Positions 6,794 through 15,217 of a stretch of DNA of 64,000 nucleotides are shown here, in pieces. The DNA lies in the NCBI GenBank assembly GCA_910577525.1, contig CAJTLI010000001.1:71858-135857 (forward strand), written 5' to 3'. The translations under genes and the position numbers were made by a program. Source of the DNA: an uncultured Oscillospiraceae bacterium (GTDB lineage: Bacteria > Bacillota > Clostridia > Oscillospirales > Oscillospiraceae). Positions within the stretch are counted from its first letter, which is position 1. Every line of letters begins with the position of its first letter. The notes under the pieces were generated by a model. It worked only from the letters and a program-made list of their open reading frames with translations. It did no database searches and was not told where the DNA came from.

Positions 6794-9154
6794 TCATGTG
6801 TCCGGGGCGGACGGCGGATTTTTTCCGCGCTGGGACCGTTTTGGCATACCCCAGAGATAGCGGAACGCCAGCCGGGGCAGAGGGTCCAGAATCACGCACA
6901 GCCGCTCCCGCTGCCCGTCCGCCAGGGCCCTCAGCTCCGCCAGCTCCTCCGCCGTCAGGGTGTGCTGGCTGAATTTCGCCTTTTCGGCCAGCTCCACCGC
7001 CCGCCGGTCCACCTTACCGCCCCAGCGCTCCATCCGGAGCAGGCAGCCGTAGGCGTACAGAGCGGCCCGGTTGGGGTCCGGCCCAGCCATCCGCCGGGCC
7101 CGGCGGCGCTTGGGCAGGTGTTGGCCCAGCCAGAGCAGGGCGGCGGCTCCCAGAATCGCGGCCAGCGCCCCGAACACAGCCGGCGCCGCCGCGGGCAGGC
7201 TGTTCCCGCCCCCCTGTCCCTGGGGCGGTGCGGATGCCGCCTGAGTGGGCGCCGGGGTATCCCCCGGCCTCTCACTGTCCTCCGGCGCCCCGCTCTCCTC
7301 CAAAGGATCGCTCTCCTCCGGGATTTCGGACTCCTCCGCCTCTTCCGAGGGCAGCCCCTCCGGGGCCAGAACTCCCTGCTCGTACCAGGTGAAGGCGGCG
7401 GGGGGCGTGACCTCCACCGGATACCAGCCGAAGCCGTCCACCCAGACCTCCACCCAGGCGTGGGCCGCCCGGTCAGGCACGTCCACCTGTTGGTTTGGGA
7501 CGCTCTCCGCCGTGAAGCCGCTGACGTACCGGGCGGGGACGCCCATAGTGCGCAGCATCAGCGCGGCGGCGGAGGCGAAGTGCATACAGTAGCCCCGGCG
7601 GCTCTCGGTGAGGAAGTAGAGCACCGGGTCCTCTCCCTCGGGGACGGGGGGCGTTTCGGTGTCGTATTCGCACAGCCTGTCCAGCAGGGCGGCGACCTGC
7701 TCCGCCGCCTTAACGGGGTCGGTCAGGCCAGCGGCGTAGATATCCAGGTCCCCGCAGAGCGAGAGCAGGCTGTCTCTCAGTTCCTCCGGCACATCCAGAT
7801 AGCGTTCGTAGACGAACCCGGGATAAGCGCCGAAATTCGAGCCGCTCCACCCCGTGACGCGGTTGACCGTACCCACCCCGGCGGGGTGAGGCTCGGGGAG
7901 CTCCATGAATGTCAGGGTGTGGGTCCACCTGCCCTGCCGCCGGGCCAGAAGGGAGTCGTTCACCAAGGTCATGCCGCTCTCCTCCGGCTCCGCCACCGAG
8001 ATGAAATAGGGGGCGTAGACGCAGCTGCCCACCGCCCCCACGTTGTTGACGATGATGGTGTATTCCGGACCGGGTCCCGCGATCATGACGGGGAAAAAGA
8101 GGACTCTGGGAGGTACGCCCCCCCCTGCGGCATTTTGAAACGCCTCGTCATCCATGGCCTTCCACATGCCGTCCTCGTAGTCCGCCAGGGAGGACCCCCG
8201 CAGGTACAGCCGCCCCGCGTAGTCCGACGTGACCCGCAGCACCGTCCGCCCGGTGTGGCGCAGGGGCCCCGCGCCGGACAGGTCGGCCTCCTCCGCCGAC
8301 CCCACGTAGGTGACGCCGCCCCCCTGAAAGGGCCCGTCCAGCTGGGAAAAATAGTCGGCGCAGCGGCTGACAATACTATGGAGCTCCTCCTCCGCCCGCA
8401 GCGCCCACTGGGGCCGGGCGTAGTCCTCCCGGGGAAGGGCCAGGGTGATGCCGGACAGCACCGCCGCCGCGCAGGCCAGCGATATCAGGCCAAGCGCCCC
8501 CCGCCGGGAGGGCGCGGCCCATTTGCACAGGTCGGAGAGCAGCATGGCGCACCAGCAGGCACTCAGCGCCAGGAAGGACAGCCAGTCTGGGTAGTAGTCG
8601 GCCAGCAGGCCGGGGAGCAGCGGGGGCAGGGTGAGCAGCGCCGCCGCCCACCACCGCCTGGCCCGCACCACCGCCCAGCCCAGGGCCAGCGCCAGCGCGG
8701 CCAGCGCCAGGACGAGAAAGAGTGCCGCCGCGGCCTCCTGCTGGCCCCGGGTGAGGCCGGGGTCGTACTGGAACACCCGGCCCTCCCTTACCCGCTGGGA
8801 GAACAAAACGGTGATGGTGTGGAGGGTGAGCCCCGCCCCCTGAACCAGCCGGGTCCGGTTCAGCGCCCCGGCCAGAACCAGGACCGCCCCCAATCCTCCC
8901 ACGGCAGCGGCCCGCAGCTTGGGCAGCGACCAGGCCCCCAGGGACAGCAGGGCGAAAAGCCCCGCCAAAAGCAGGAAGCGGTCTGTATGGGCGGCGCACA
9001 GATCCAGGGGACCGGCGGCGTAGACGGCGTTTCTCCCGTACTCCGCGCTGCCGTACAGGGACAGAAAAGAGCTGGTGAAGCCCCCCAGGGCGCACAGCAG
9101 CAGCAGCCCGTCCGCCGCCGCGGCCAGCAGGGAGCCCCGTTCCCGGTCAGTCAT
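6794..9154 (-). CDS. Membrane-anchored transglutaminase-like protein
   Basis: A 786-residue protein. The first 210 residues hold several hydrophobic segments. An extracytoplasmic region leads into a transglutaminase-like core with the Cys of RRGYCMHFASAAALMLRTMG (about residue 522), the His of AHAWVEVWVDGFGWYPVEVT (about 566) and the Asp/Glu-containing end of the same block. A Ser/Glu/Pro-rich linker, one more membrane segment (about 655-675) and a cytoplasmic tail follow. This is the TgpA-like architecture (DUF3488 plus transglutaminase core plus DUF4129-like tail). It overlaps the upstream DUF58 gene by 8 bp and completes a moxR-DUF58-transglutaminase operon, a widespread set of unproven function. 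The enzyme might act on peptides at the membrane, but no substrate can be read from sequence. Confidence 0.88.
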   Translation of the reverse strand: MTDRERGSLLAAAADGLLLLCALGGFTSSFLSLYGSAEYGRNAVYAAGPLDLCAAHTDRFLLLAGLFALLSLGAWSLPKLRAAAVGGLGAVLVLAGALNRTRLVQGAGLTLHTITVLFSQRVREGRVFQYDPGLTRGQQEAAAALFLVLALAALALALGWAVVRARRWWAAALLTLPPLLPGLLADYYPDWLSFLALSACWCAMLLSDLCKWAAPSRRGALGLISLACAAAVLSGITLALPREDYARPQWALRAEEELHSIVSRCADYFSQLDGPFQGGGVTYVGSAEEADLSGAGPLRHTGRTVLRVTSDYAGRLYLRGSSLADYEDGMWKAMDDEAFQNAAGGGVPPRVLFFPVMIAGPGPEYTIIVNNVGAVGSCVYAPYFISVAEPEESGMTLVNDSLLARRQGRWTHTLTFMELPEPHPAGVGTVNRVTGWSGSNFGAYPGFVYERYLDVPEELRDSLLSLCGDLDIYAAGLTDPVKAAEQVAALLDRLCEYDTETPPVPEGEDPVLYFLTESRRGYCMHFASAAALMLRTMGVPARYVSGFTAESVPNQQVDVPDRAAHAWVEVWVDGFGWYPVEVTPPAAFTWYEQGVLAPEGLPSEEAEESEIPEESDPLEESGAPEDSERPGDTPAPTQAASAPPQGQGGGNSLPAAAPAVFGALAAILGAAALLWLGQHLPKRRRARRMAGPDPNRAALYAYGCLLRMERWGGKVDRRAVELAEKAKFSQHTLTAEELAELRALADGQRERLCVILDPLPRLAFRYLWGMPKRSQRGKNPPSAPDT

Positions 9155-10139
9155 CGCCGCCGCCTCCCTCCGATGTGACGTGAATGCGGAACGCCAGCCC
9201 CCGGATCAGCTCCGGCCGGCCGTCCAGCCGGGGGCCCGACAGCGGCGCCGCCGTGCCCAGCAGCTCCACCAGGCAGTCCGTCAGCTCCTTTTCGTCGGAG
9301 ACGGCCCGCAGCCGGGGCTCTCCCCCGGCGTCCAGCCAGAGCACATTGTGGGGGCGCTGGACGCTCAGCAGACCCCGGCTCAGGCCCAGCAGCCGGCCCA
9401 GCAGCCCGTCCAGCTCCTCCGGGGTCCCGAAGCGGTCCAGGGTGAGGGCGGGCAGCGGCGACGCCGCTGCCCCCCGCTCCCGGACGATGAGCTCGTCCCA
9501 TTTGGAGGACAGCTTCCAGTGCACCGACCGCATGGGATCTCCTGGGCGGTATTCCCGCAGGTCATAGTCCTCCCCGGGGCCCGCACGGGCGGCGCTGAGG
9601 GGCGAGGGACGCGGCCCCAGCCCCTCCGGAATAACGGGCGGCTCCACCGCCGCCGGGACCGGACGGCACAGCAGCCGCGCGGGCTCGGGAACCGCCGCGG
9701 GCAGTGAAAACAGCCCCAGCAGATCGTATACCCGGGCCCTGCGCACCCGCAGCTCCAGCAGGCCGCAGTGGCCGCAGCCGGCGGGCAGCTTCACCGGACG
9801 GCGGCGGGCCACGCCGGTGAGCACCAGCCGCCAGGACTCCCGACTGCCCGTCAGCAGGTTTTCCTCCCTCAGGCGCAGCGTCAGCCGGGCCAGCGGCAGC
9901 CCGCCGCGCACCGCCGCCGAGATCTGCCAGGCCCCGTCCTCACCCCGCTCCAGGGCGGCGGGGGCGGCGGACAGCTCCAGCCTGCACCCGGTCATGCCGG
10001 GCAGGGACAGCGCCAGCGACAGCAGGGGCAGCGCGATCCACAGCGCCAGCAGAAACTGGCCGAAATAATTGTCGTTGGTGATCTGAAACAGCAGCACCCC
10101 AGCCAGGGTGGCGCCGTAGACAATCCGCCGGACGGCCAT
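9147..10139 (-). CDS. DUF58 domain-containing membrane protein
   Basis: A 330-residue protein with two N-terminal hydrophobic stretches (IVYGATLAGVLLFQI, FLLALWIALPLLSLALSL). The hallmark DUF58 motif REYRPGDPMRSVHWKLSSKW follows near residue 205, then a VWA-like C-terminal region. ATG 10139 is used because it lies 5 bp after the moxR stop and begins at the first membrane helix; the longer upstream frame only shadows moxR. DUF58 proteins routinely pair with MoxR ATPases and are thought to be remodelling clients or adaptors. The C-terminus overlaps the transglutaminase start. Confidence 0.88.
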   Translation of the reverse strand: MAVRRIVYGATLAGVLLFQITNDNYFGQFLLALWIALPLLSLALSLPGMTGCRLELSAAPAALERGEDGAWQISAAVRGGLPLARLTLRLREENLLTGSRESWRLVLTGVARRRPVKLPAGCGHCGLLELRVRRARVYDLLGLFSLPAAVPEPARLLCRPVPAAVEPPVIPEGLGPRPSPLSAARAGPGEDYDLREYRPGDPMRSVHWKLSSKWDELIVRERGAAASPLPALTLDRFGTPEELDGLLGRLLGLSRGLLSVQRPHNVLWLDAGGEPRLRAVSDEKELTDCLVELLGTAAPLSGPRLDGRPELIRGLAFRIHVTSEGGGGDD

Positions 10140-10143
10140 GGCG

Positions 10144-11082
10144 TCAGCGCAGCCGGGGGGGCCGGACGCTGTCCAGCACCTCCCGGGCCACGGCGGTTCC
10201 CCGCCCGCTCCCCCCGGAGGACCCGGCGGGAAACACCAGCCGGTGGGCGACGGCGTCCACCCAGATATAGGCCACGTCCTCGGGCACCACGTAGTCCCGC
10301 CCCCGGAGGAAGGCCACCGCCCGGGACAGCCCCGCCACCGAGATGGAGGCGCGGGGACTGGCCCCCTGGGCCAGCTGGGGATGGGCCCGGGTGGCCCGCA
10401 CCAGCCGGAGAATGTAGTCCAGCACCGCGTCGTCCACAAATACCCGGTCCGTCTGACCCCGCAGCTGGGCCAGCTCTTCCCGTCCGGCGGCCTGACACAC
10501 CTCCCCCGACAGGCCGCCCCGCAGCTTGCGCTGGAGCAGCTCCAGCTCCTGGCCGGGGGTGGGATAGCCCATGGTCAGGCGCAGGGCGAAACGGTCCAGC
10601 TGGGAGTCGGGCAGCAGCTGGGTGCCCGATGCCCCGGCGGGGTTCTGGGTGGCAATGACCAGAAAGGGGTCCGGCACGGGCCGGGACACCCCGTCCACCG
10701 TCACCCGTCCCTCCTCCATGGCCTCCAGCAGGGCGGACTGGGTGCGGCTGGTGGCCCGGTTGAGCTCGTCCGCCAGCAGCAGGTTGCACAGCAGTGCCCC
10801 GGGCTGATATTCCATCTGCCCGGTGGTCCGGTTGTAGAGGGAAAAGCCGGTCAGATCCGACGGCATCACGTCCGGGGTGAACTGGACGCGGTGATAGGTC
10901 AGGCCCAAGGCCTTGGAGAAGGCGATGGCCATGGTGGTCTTGCCCACGCCGGGGATGTCCTCCAGCAGAACGTGGCCCCGGGACAGAATGGCCGCCAGGG
11001 TCTTGACCACCACCTCGTCCTTGCCCACCACCGCCTTTTTCACTTCCTCCACCACCTGGGCGGACAGTTGATGTTCGCGCAT
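10144..11082 (-). CDS. MoxR-family AAA+ ATPase
   Basis: A 312-residue chaperone-like ATPase. Walker A is EDIPGVGKTTMA, Walker B is LLLADELNRA, and sensor 1 is VIATQNPAGASGTQLLPDSQ, followed by the arginine of LDRF. The MoxR lid domain forms the C-terminal 90 residues. ATG 11082 (MREHQLSAQVV) is chosen because a TATAAT box at 11114-11119 overlaps the alternative upstream ATG. It heads the moxR-DUF58-transglutaminase operon, the usual first-gene position for a MoxR ATPase acting on its neighbours. Confidence 0.92.
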   Translation of the reverse strand: MREHQLSAQVVEEVKKAVVGKDEVVVKTLAAILSRGHVLLEDIPGVGKTTMAIAFSKALGLTYHRVQFTPDVMPSDLTGFSLYNRTTGQMEYQPGALLCNLLLADELNRATSRTQSALLEAMEEGRVTVDGVSRPVPDPFLVIATQNPAGASGTQLLPDSQLDRFALRLTMGYPTPGQELELLQRKLRGGLSGEVCQAAGREELAQLRGQTDRVFVDDAVLDYILRLVRATRAHPQLAQGASPRASISVAGLSRAVAFLRGRDYVVPEDVAYIWVDAVAHRLVFPAGSSGGSGRGTAVAREVLDSVRPPRLR

Positions 11083-11113
11083 ACACGCCTCACTTCCCTT
11101 CGCGTTAGAAGAC

Positions 11114-11119
11114 ATTATA
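11114..11119 (-). promoter_or_regulatory. -10 box of the moxR operon
   Basis: A perfect TATAAT on the minus strand, about 31 bp before the moxR start. The hexamer 17 bp upstream (TGTTCA) is a poor -35, so activation or an extended element may be needed. Confidence 0.55.
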
Positions 11120-11180
11120 GCAAACTTTCGCCCGATTGAACAGCCCCACTTGCGTTTTGTCAAAATCCGCGGCAAAACAA

Positions 11181-11217
11181 GCGGGGCCGGCGCGGCTTAA
11201 CGCCGCGCCGGCCCCGC
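11181..11217 (-). terminator. Rho-independent terminator after the TerB-AAA+ gene
   Basis: A 16-bp perfect GC stem (GCGGGGCCGGCGCGGC and its complement) with a 5-nt loop, followed on the minus strand by TTGTTTT. It lies 44 bp past the stop at 11261. Confidence 0.85.
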
Positions 11218-11260
11218 GCAGGATTCCTGACCTCCGGCGGAACATGCTTTGATGGGCGGC

Positions 11261-12757
11261 CTACCCATTGTCCAAAACGGGCTTCGGGCCGCTCTCATCG
11301 CCCGCCTCACCGTCCTTCTCAAGGTCCAGGTCCGCCACGGTGAGCGCCATCAGGTCCTCCTTTTGGGGTGCCTCCATGGCCGCCACCCGGTTGGCCTGAC
11401 GGGCTACGGCCACCTCAAATACGTTGCGCACATCCCGGGCGTTGCCGAAGTTTTCGTCCCGGCGGTCATACATCACCTGAAACGCCTCCGCCGCCGCCCG
11501 GTCCGTCTGCTCATCCAGGGTATAGCCGTTCTTTTTGCATACGGACCGGAAAATTTCCGTCAGCTGGGCCCCGTCGTAATCCTCAAAGTAAAAGTACTTG
11601 TTAAACCGGCTCTCCAGCCCCGGATTGGCGTGGATAAAATCCCCCATCAGATCGGTGTAGCCCGCCACAATGACAATCAGATCGTTCCGGTGGTCCTCCA
11701 TGCCCTTGAGCAGCACCTCGATGGCCTCCCGGCCGAAATCGTTGGCGTTGTCCTGGTTTGCCAGAGCATAGGCCTCGTCGATGAACAGCACCCCGCCCAG
11801 CGCCTTTTCGACAGCCTCCTGGGTCTTGAGGGCGGTCTGGCCCACAAAGCCCGCCACCAGCCCGGACCGGTCTACCTCCACCAGCTGCCCTTTGGACAGT
11901 ACCCCTACCGCGTGATAGATCTTGGCCAGCAGCCGGGCCACCGTGGTCTTTCCGGTGCCCGGGTTGCCCATGAACACCAGATGCAGGGACATGGGGGGCA
12001 CGGGCAGCCCCGCCTCCTGGCGAAGCTTGCGCACCTTCACCAGATTGATCAGCCCCTTCACGTCCTCCTTCACCTTGTCCAGCCCGCACAGCCCGTCCAG
12101 CTCCTCCAGCAGCTCCTCCAAAGAGGGCTCCTTCTCCGCAGGGGGGTCCTCCTTTTTTGCCGCCCCCGCGGAGGCCGGGGCAGGGGATACCGCCTCGTCC
12201 TCGGGCCGGCCGGTCCTGACGGGCTCTCCATCGGTGCGGCGGGCCACAAATTCGCTCACATCCAGCTCCGACTTGCCCCCGGCCACCCCGGCCCGGTCGC
12301 AGTAGGCGGACAGGGAGTCGGCGCAGCGGTTGACAAAGCCCGCCTCCGCCTCGCTCACCTTGCCGTCCACCGCGGCGAAGAGCAGCAGCATCAGGGTAAA
12401 GGTGTCCACAAACCGGCGGCTGTAGCTCCGCCCCAGATCCACGTCCGTCTGAACCAGCCGCCGGAAAAAGTTGGGCAGCACAAAGCCGGGATAGCCCTCC
12501 ACCGCGGAGGCAAGCTCCCAGTACAGCGCGGTGGGCACCGGATTTCCCTTGGAGTAGAGGGCGTTGTAATACTCCACGTGCCGGGGGGTCATCCCCTGGT
12601 CGGTATTCCACACACCGCAGGCGCACTGGCGCATGAAGCTGTCAGCCTCGCGGCCAAAGGCCACCCGGGAGGCCGGGTCGGCCAGCTGGCGGCGGAAGGC
12701 GGTGATGGTCTCGTCGTACTGCTTATGGACGGCGGCGGGAGTCATGGGCTGGGACAT
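11261..12757 (-). CDS. AAA+ ATPase (CbbX/SpoVK-like) with N-terminal TerB-like region
   Basis: A 498-residue protein. Residues about 90-150 (DTFTLMLLLFAAVDGKVSEA, EAGFVNRCADSL) have the helical pattern and VDGKVSEAE acidic motif of TerB-like domains. A low-complexity Ala/Glu/Pro linker follows. The C-terminal 290 residues are a CbbX/SpoVK-type AAA+ module with Walker A GNPGTGKTT, pore-loop region DRSGLVAGFVGQTALKT, Walker B GVLFIDEAYAL and sensor VAGYTDLMGDF. ATG 12757 has AAAGGAG 10 nt upstream, and the codons before it hold a promoter. It stands alone next to spoVA genes, so a sporulation role is possible by analogy with SpoVK but unproven. Confidence 0.87.
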   Translation of the reverse strand: MSQPMTPAAVHKQYDETITAFRRQLADPASRVAFGREADSFMRQCACGVWNTDQGMTPRHVEYYNALYSKGNPVPTALYWELASAVEGYPGFVLPNFFRRLVQTDVDLGRSYSRRFVDTFTLMLLLFAAVDGKVSEAEAGFVNRCADSLSAYCDRAGVAGGKSELDVSEFVARRTDGEPVRTGRPEDEAVSPAPASAGAAKKEDPPAEKEPSLEELLEELDGLCGLDKVKEDVKGLINLVKVRKLRQEAGLPVPPMSLHLVFMGNPGTGKTTVARLLAKIYHAVGVLSKGQLVEVDRSGLVAGFVGQTALKTQEAVEKALGGVLFIDEAYALANQDNANDFGREAIEVLLKGMEDHRNDLIVIVAGYTDLMGDFIHANPGLESRFNKYFYFEDYDGAQLTEIFRSVCKKNGYTLDEQTDRAAAEAFQVMYDRRDENFGNARDVRNVFEVAVARQANRVAAMEAPQKEDLMALTVADLDLEKDGEAGDESGPKPVLDNG

Positions 12758-12815
12758 GGCGGGCACGCTCCTTTGCAGCTGCGCAGGCGCCAGGAGCGCC
12801 GCAGCGTTTTCCGCT

Positions 12816-12844
12816 ATTATACCCCTTTTTTCCACAGACCGCAA
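12816..12844 (-). promoter_or_regulatory. Promoter of the TerB-AAA+ gene
   Basis: Minus strand TTGCGG (12839-12844), 17-bp spacer, TATAAT (12816-12821), about 60 bp before the start codon. Confidence 0.65.
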
Positions 12845-12856
12845 GGGCAAAGCAAA

Positions 12857-12917
12857 AAACCCGCATCCGCGGCGTCGGGCGCCGTTCACCAGCGCCGTCG
12901 GCTGTGAATGCGGGTTT
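12857..12917 (-). terminator. Terminator after spoVAE
   Basis: AAACCCGCAT (12857-12866) pairs with ATGCGGGTTT (12908-12917) around a GC-rich inner stem-loop. On the minus strand it ends in TTTTTT, 12 bp beyond the spoVAE stop. Confidence 0.75.
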
Positions 12918-12928
12918 GGCGCGCCCGG

Positions 12929-13285
12929 TCAGCTCTTGGGCCTTGGCTTGAAGAGGAACGCCACCACTACGCCCAGGAAAATGGCGGCGGCAATCCCGCC
13001 GGCGGTGCTGGTGAGCCCTCCGGTGAGGGCGCCCAGTAGGCCCTTTTCCGCCACCGCCGTCCGCACGCCCTTGGCCAGGGAGTAGCCGAAGCCGGTGAGG
13101 GGCACCGTGGCCCCCGCCCCCGCCCACTCCGTCAGAGGCCCGTACACGCCCACGGCCCCCAGCACCACCCCGGACACCACGTAGGCCACCAGGATGCGGG
13201 CGGGCGTGAGCTTGGTTTTGTCGATGAGCACCTGTCCGATGACACAGAACAGGCCGCCCACCACGAACGCCTTCAGATAGTCCAT
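12929..13285 (-). CDS. spoVAE: Stage V sporulation protein AE
   Basis: A 118-residue integral membrane protein (MDYLKAFVVGGLFCVIGQVL, AYVVSGVVLGAVGVYGPLTE, VPLTGFGYSLAKGV, AGGIAAAIFLGVVVAFLF) with three or four hydrophobic segments, matching SpoVAEb. It is part of the SpoVA channel that loads dipicolinic acid into the forespore and releases it at germination. The ATG overlaps the spoVAD stop by one base (TAATG), so translation is coupled. spoVAC, which normally precedes spoVAD, is not here but about 47 kb away at 61.3 kb. Confidence 0.94.
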   Translation of the reverse strand: MDYLKAFVVGGLFCVIGQVLIDKTKLTPARILVAYVVSGVVLGAVGVYGPLTEWAGAGATVPLTGFGYSLAKGVRTAVAEKGLLGALTGGLTSTAGGIAAAIFLGVVVAFLFKPRPKS

Positions 13286-14301
13286 TATTTTCCTCCTTCC
13301 AGCGCGATGGCGTGGCAGATGCCGGGAATGGACTCCCCCTGCATGGTGGCGGTGGGGGAGTGGAGCGCCCCGGTGGGGCAGAACAGAATGCGGTTCCACC
13401 GCCCCGCCAGCAGGCCGGGCAGCAGATAGCCGCACAGCACCGACGCGGAGCAGCCGCAGCCCGACGCCCCGGCGTGGACATCCTGCTCCTCCCGGTCAAA
13501 CAGCAGCAGGCCGCAGTCGTTGTAATTGGCCAGCTGAACCCCGTCCCTGGCGAAGAGATCGGACACAATCTCGTGGCCCAGCCGGCCCAAGTCCCCGGTG
13601 ACGATGAGGTCATAATAGCCGGGGGCCAGGCCGGTGTCCTCAAAGTGGGCCTTCAGCGTTTCGTACGCGGCGGGCGCCATGGCCGCCCCCATGTTGTTGG
13701 CGTCCTTGATGCCCTTGTCCTCCACCTTGCCCACCGTCACCCGGACGACCCGGGGGCCGGGCCGGGTGTCGTTGGTCACGATCACCGCACCGGCGGCGGT
13801 GGCGGTCCATTGGGCGGTGGGGGTGCGCTGTGAGCCGTACTCCAGCGGCGTCCGGTACTGCCGCTCCGCCGAACAGAAGTGGGAGGAGGTGACGGCCGCG
13901 GCATATGTTCCGTATCCGCCGCTGAGCAGCAGCGTGGCCAGGGCCAGGCTCTCCCCCATGGTGGAGCAGGCCCCGTACAGCCCGAAGAAGGGGACGGCCG
14001 CGCTCCGGGCGGCGTAGCCCGAGCCGATGCACTGGTTGAGCAGGTCCCCCGCCAGCAGCAGGTCCAGGTCCGGCGTGCGCAGGCCCGCCCGCTTCAGCGC
14101 CGCGTCCAGGGCCAGCTGCTGCATGGCCGACTCCGATTTCTCCCAGGTCTCGCAGCCAAAGGCGTCGTCTTGGCAGGTGTGGTCAAAATGCCGCCCCAGA
14201 GGGCCCTGGCTCTCCTTTTTGCCCGCGGCTGAGCCGTGGCCGATGATGACGGGAGGCGTCCCCGGCTGGAAGGTCTGCCGCCCCAGCTTTTGATTTTCCA
14301 T
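13285..14301 (-). CDS. spoVAD: Stage V sporulation protein AD
   Basis: A 338-residue soluble thiolase-fold component of the SpoVA complex that binds dipicolinic acid. Characteristic blocks are PPVIIGHGSAAGKKESQGPL, GDLLNQCIGSGYAARSA, FFGLYGACSTMGESLALA, YNDCGLLLFDREEQDVHAGA and SGCGCSASVLCGYLLP. ATG 14301 (MENQKLGRQTF) is chosen because AAAGGAG lies 8 nt upstream; the longer frame reaches back into the promoter. It is followed by the coupled spoVAE. Expression in the forespore is suggested by the SigG-like promoter at 14353-14382. Confidence 0.95.
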   Translation of the reverse strand: MENQKLGRQTFQPGTPPVIIGHGSAAGKKESQGPLGRHFDHTCQDDAFGCETWEKSESAMQQLALDAALKRAGLRTPDLDLLLAGDLLNQCIGSGYAARSAAVPFFGLYGACSTMGESLALATLLLSGGYGTYAAAVTSSHFCSAERQYRTPLEYGSQRTPTAQWTATAAGAVIVTNDTRPGPRVVRVTVGKVEDKGIKDANNMGAAMAPAAYETLKAHFEDTGLAPGYYDLIVTGDLGRLGHEIVSDLFARDGVQLANYNDCGLLLFDREEQDVHAGASGCGCSASVLCGYLLPGLLAGRWNRILFCPTGALHSPTATMQGESIPGICHAIALEGGK

Positions 14302-14352
14302 GGAGCTGACTCCTTTCGTATCGTGCATGCACGCGTCCGCGTGATTTGGGGT

Positions 14353-14382
14353 TAGTCTGCGCCGGAGGAGGCCGGTTCATGC
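14353..14382 (-). promoter_or_regulatory. Candidate SigG promoter of spoVAD-spoVAE
   Basis: Minus strand -35 GCATG (fits GHATR, 14378-14382), 18-bp spacer and -10 CAGACTA (one mismatch to CATNMTA, 14353-14359), about 50 bp before ATG 14301. SigG control of spoVA is established in Bacillus; here the match is by eye. Confidence 0.5.
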
Positions 14383-14422
14383 ACCGGCGGAGCGCTTTTG
14401 AAAAAATTCACGCCGTTTTCCC

Positions 14423-14452
14423 TTGACAGGGGCGCTTGAAGGCCGTTAAGAT
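14423..14452 (+). promoter_or_regulatory. Promoter of ogt
   Basis: TTGACA (14423-14428), 18-bp spacer, TAAGAT (14447-14452). The short inverted-repeat element at 14457-14511 lies just downstream, in the 5' untranslated region. Confidence 0.6.
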
Positions 14453-14456
14453 TAGG

Positions 14457-14511
14457 GAAACACTGAATTCAACCGGCTGGCTGCCGCAGACGCGGTGAAT
14501 CAGTGCTTCCA
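14457..14511. repeat. Short dispersed inverted-repeat element (copy F, internally deleted)
   Basis: The ends GGAAACACTGAATTCA and TGAATCAGTGCTTCC are imperfect inverted repeats related to the ends of the long element at 26664-26831. The shared GCCGCAGACGC block sits next to the right arm. It lies in the ogt leader and could fold as a hairpin in the transcript. Confidence 0.65.
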
Positions 14512-14533
14512 AAGAAAAGGAGGCGCGCGGCCA

Positions 14534-15127
14534 ATGGAGTATACCGGCGTCTACACTTCCCCGCTGGGGGAGCTTTTGCTCGCCTGCGGGGACAGCGGCC
14601 TGACCGGAGTGTGGTTTGTGGGGGGAAAATTCTTTGCCCGCGGCCTGGACCCTGACCACGAGGAGCGGGAGACGCCGGTGCTGGCCTGCGCCAAGCGCTG
14701 GCTGGACATCTATTTCTCCGGGTGGGAGCCGGATTTTATGCCGCCCCTCCGCCCGTCCGGCACGGATTTCCAGCGCCGGGTCTGGGCGCTGCTGGGGGAG
14801 ATCCCCTACGGCCGCACCGCTACATACCGGGATCTGGCGGAAAAAATCGCCGCCGCCCAGGGGCTGGAGCGGATGTCCGCCCAGGCGGTGGGCGGCGCGG
14901 TGGGCCGCAACCCAATCTCTATCCTGATCCCCTGCCACCGGGTGGTGGGGGCGGACGGAGGGCTGACGGGCTACGCCGGCGGCCTGGACCGGAAGGCCGC
15001 TCTGCTGGCCCGGGAGGGCGTGGAGCCGGGGCGGCTCGTCCGCGCCGCGGGACAGGCCCGGAGCCGGAAAAAAGTTTCGTCATTTTCCTCAAATAGCCGT
15101 TGCCAAACGGCTGATATTATTGTATAA
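14534..15127 (+). CDS. ogt: Methylated-DNA--[protein]-cysteine S-methyltransferase
   Basis: Suicide repair protein that moves the methyl group from O6-methylguanine to its own cysteine. The active-site motif PCHRVVG is near residue 136, preceded by the winged-helix DNA-binding part (GTDFQRRVWALLGEIPYGRT, AQAVGGAVGRNPISIL). ATG 14534 (MEYTGVYTSPLGELLLA) follows AAAAGGAGG. The 197 residues exceed the usual length by about 25: the tail after GVEPGRLV is basic and serine-rich and overlaps the promoter of the next gene, so it may be dispensable. Confidence 0.93.
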   Translation: MEYTGVYTSPLGELLLACGDSGLTGVWFVGGKFFARGLDPDHEERETPVLACAKRWLDIYFSGWEPDFMPPLRPSGTDFQRRVWALLGEIPYGRTATYRDLAEKIAAAQGLERMSAQAVGGAVGRNPISILIPCHRVVGADGGLTGYAGGLDRKAALLAREGVEPGRLVRAAGQARSRKKVSSFSSNSRCQTADIIV

Positions 15128-15128
15128 T
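15100..15128 (+). promoter_or_regulatory. Promoter of the EF-G-like gene
   Basis: TTGCCA (15100-15105), 17-bp spacer, TATAAT (15123-15128). A strong match that overlaps the last codons of ogt. Confidence 0.8.
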
Positions 15129-15217
15129 TATCGTTAGTGACGCTTTGGCCAAGGCTGGGCCCGCCGGCGAGCGGGCGCTGGGGCCTGAGCAGTAATCGTT
15201 AAGGAGTGGAACAAATT

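Noticed and set aside
6779..9178. 799-codon plus-strand ORF opposite the transglutaminase gene
   Set aside because: Low-complexity Pro/Gly/Arg/Gln-rich translation, no Shine-Dalgarno, and complete overlap with a well-supported gene on the opposite strand.
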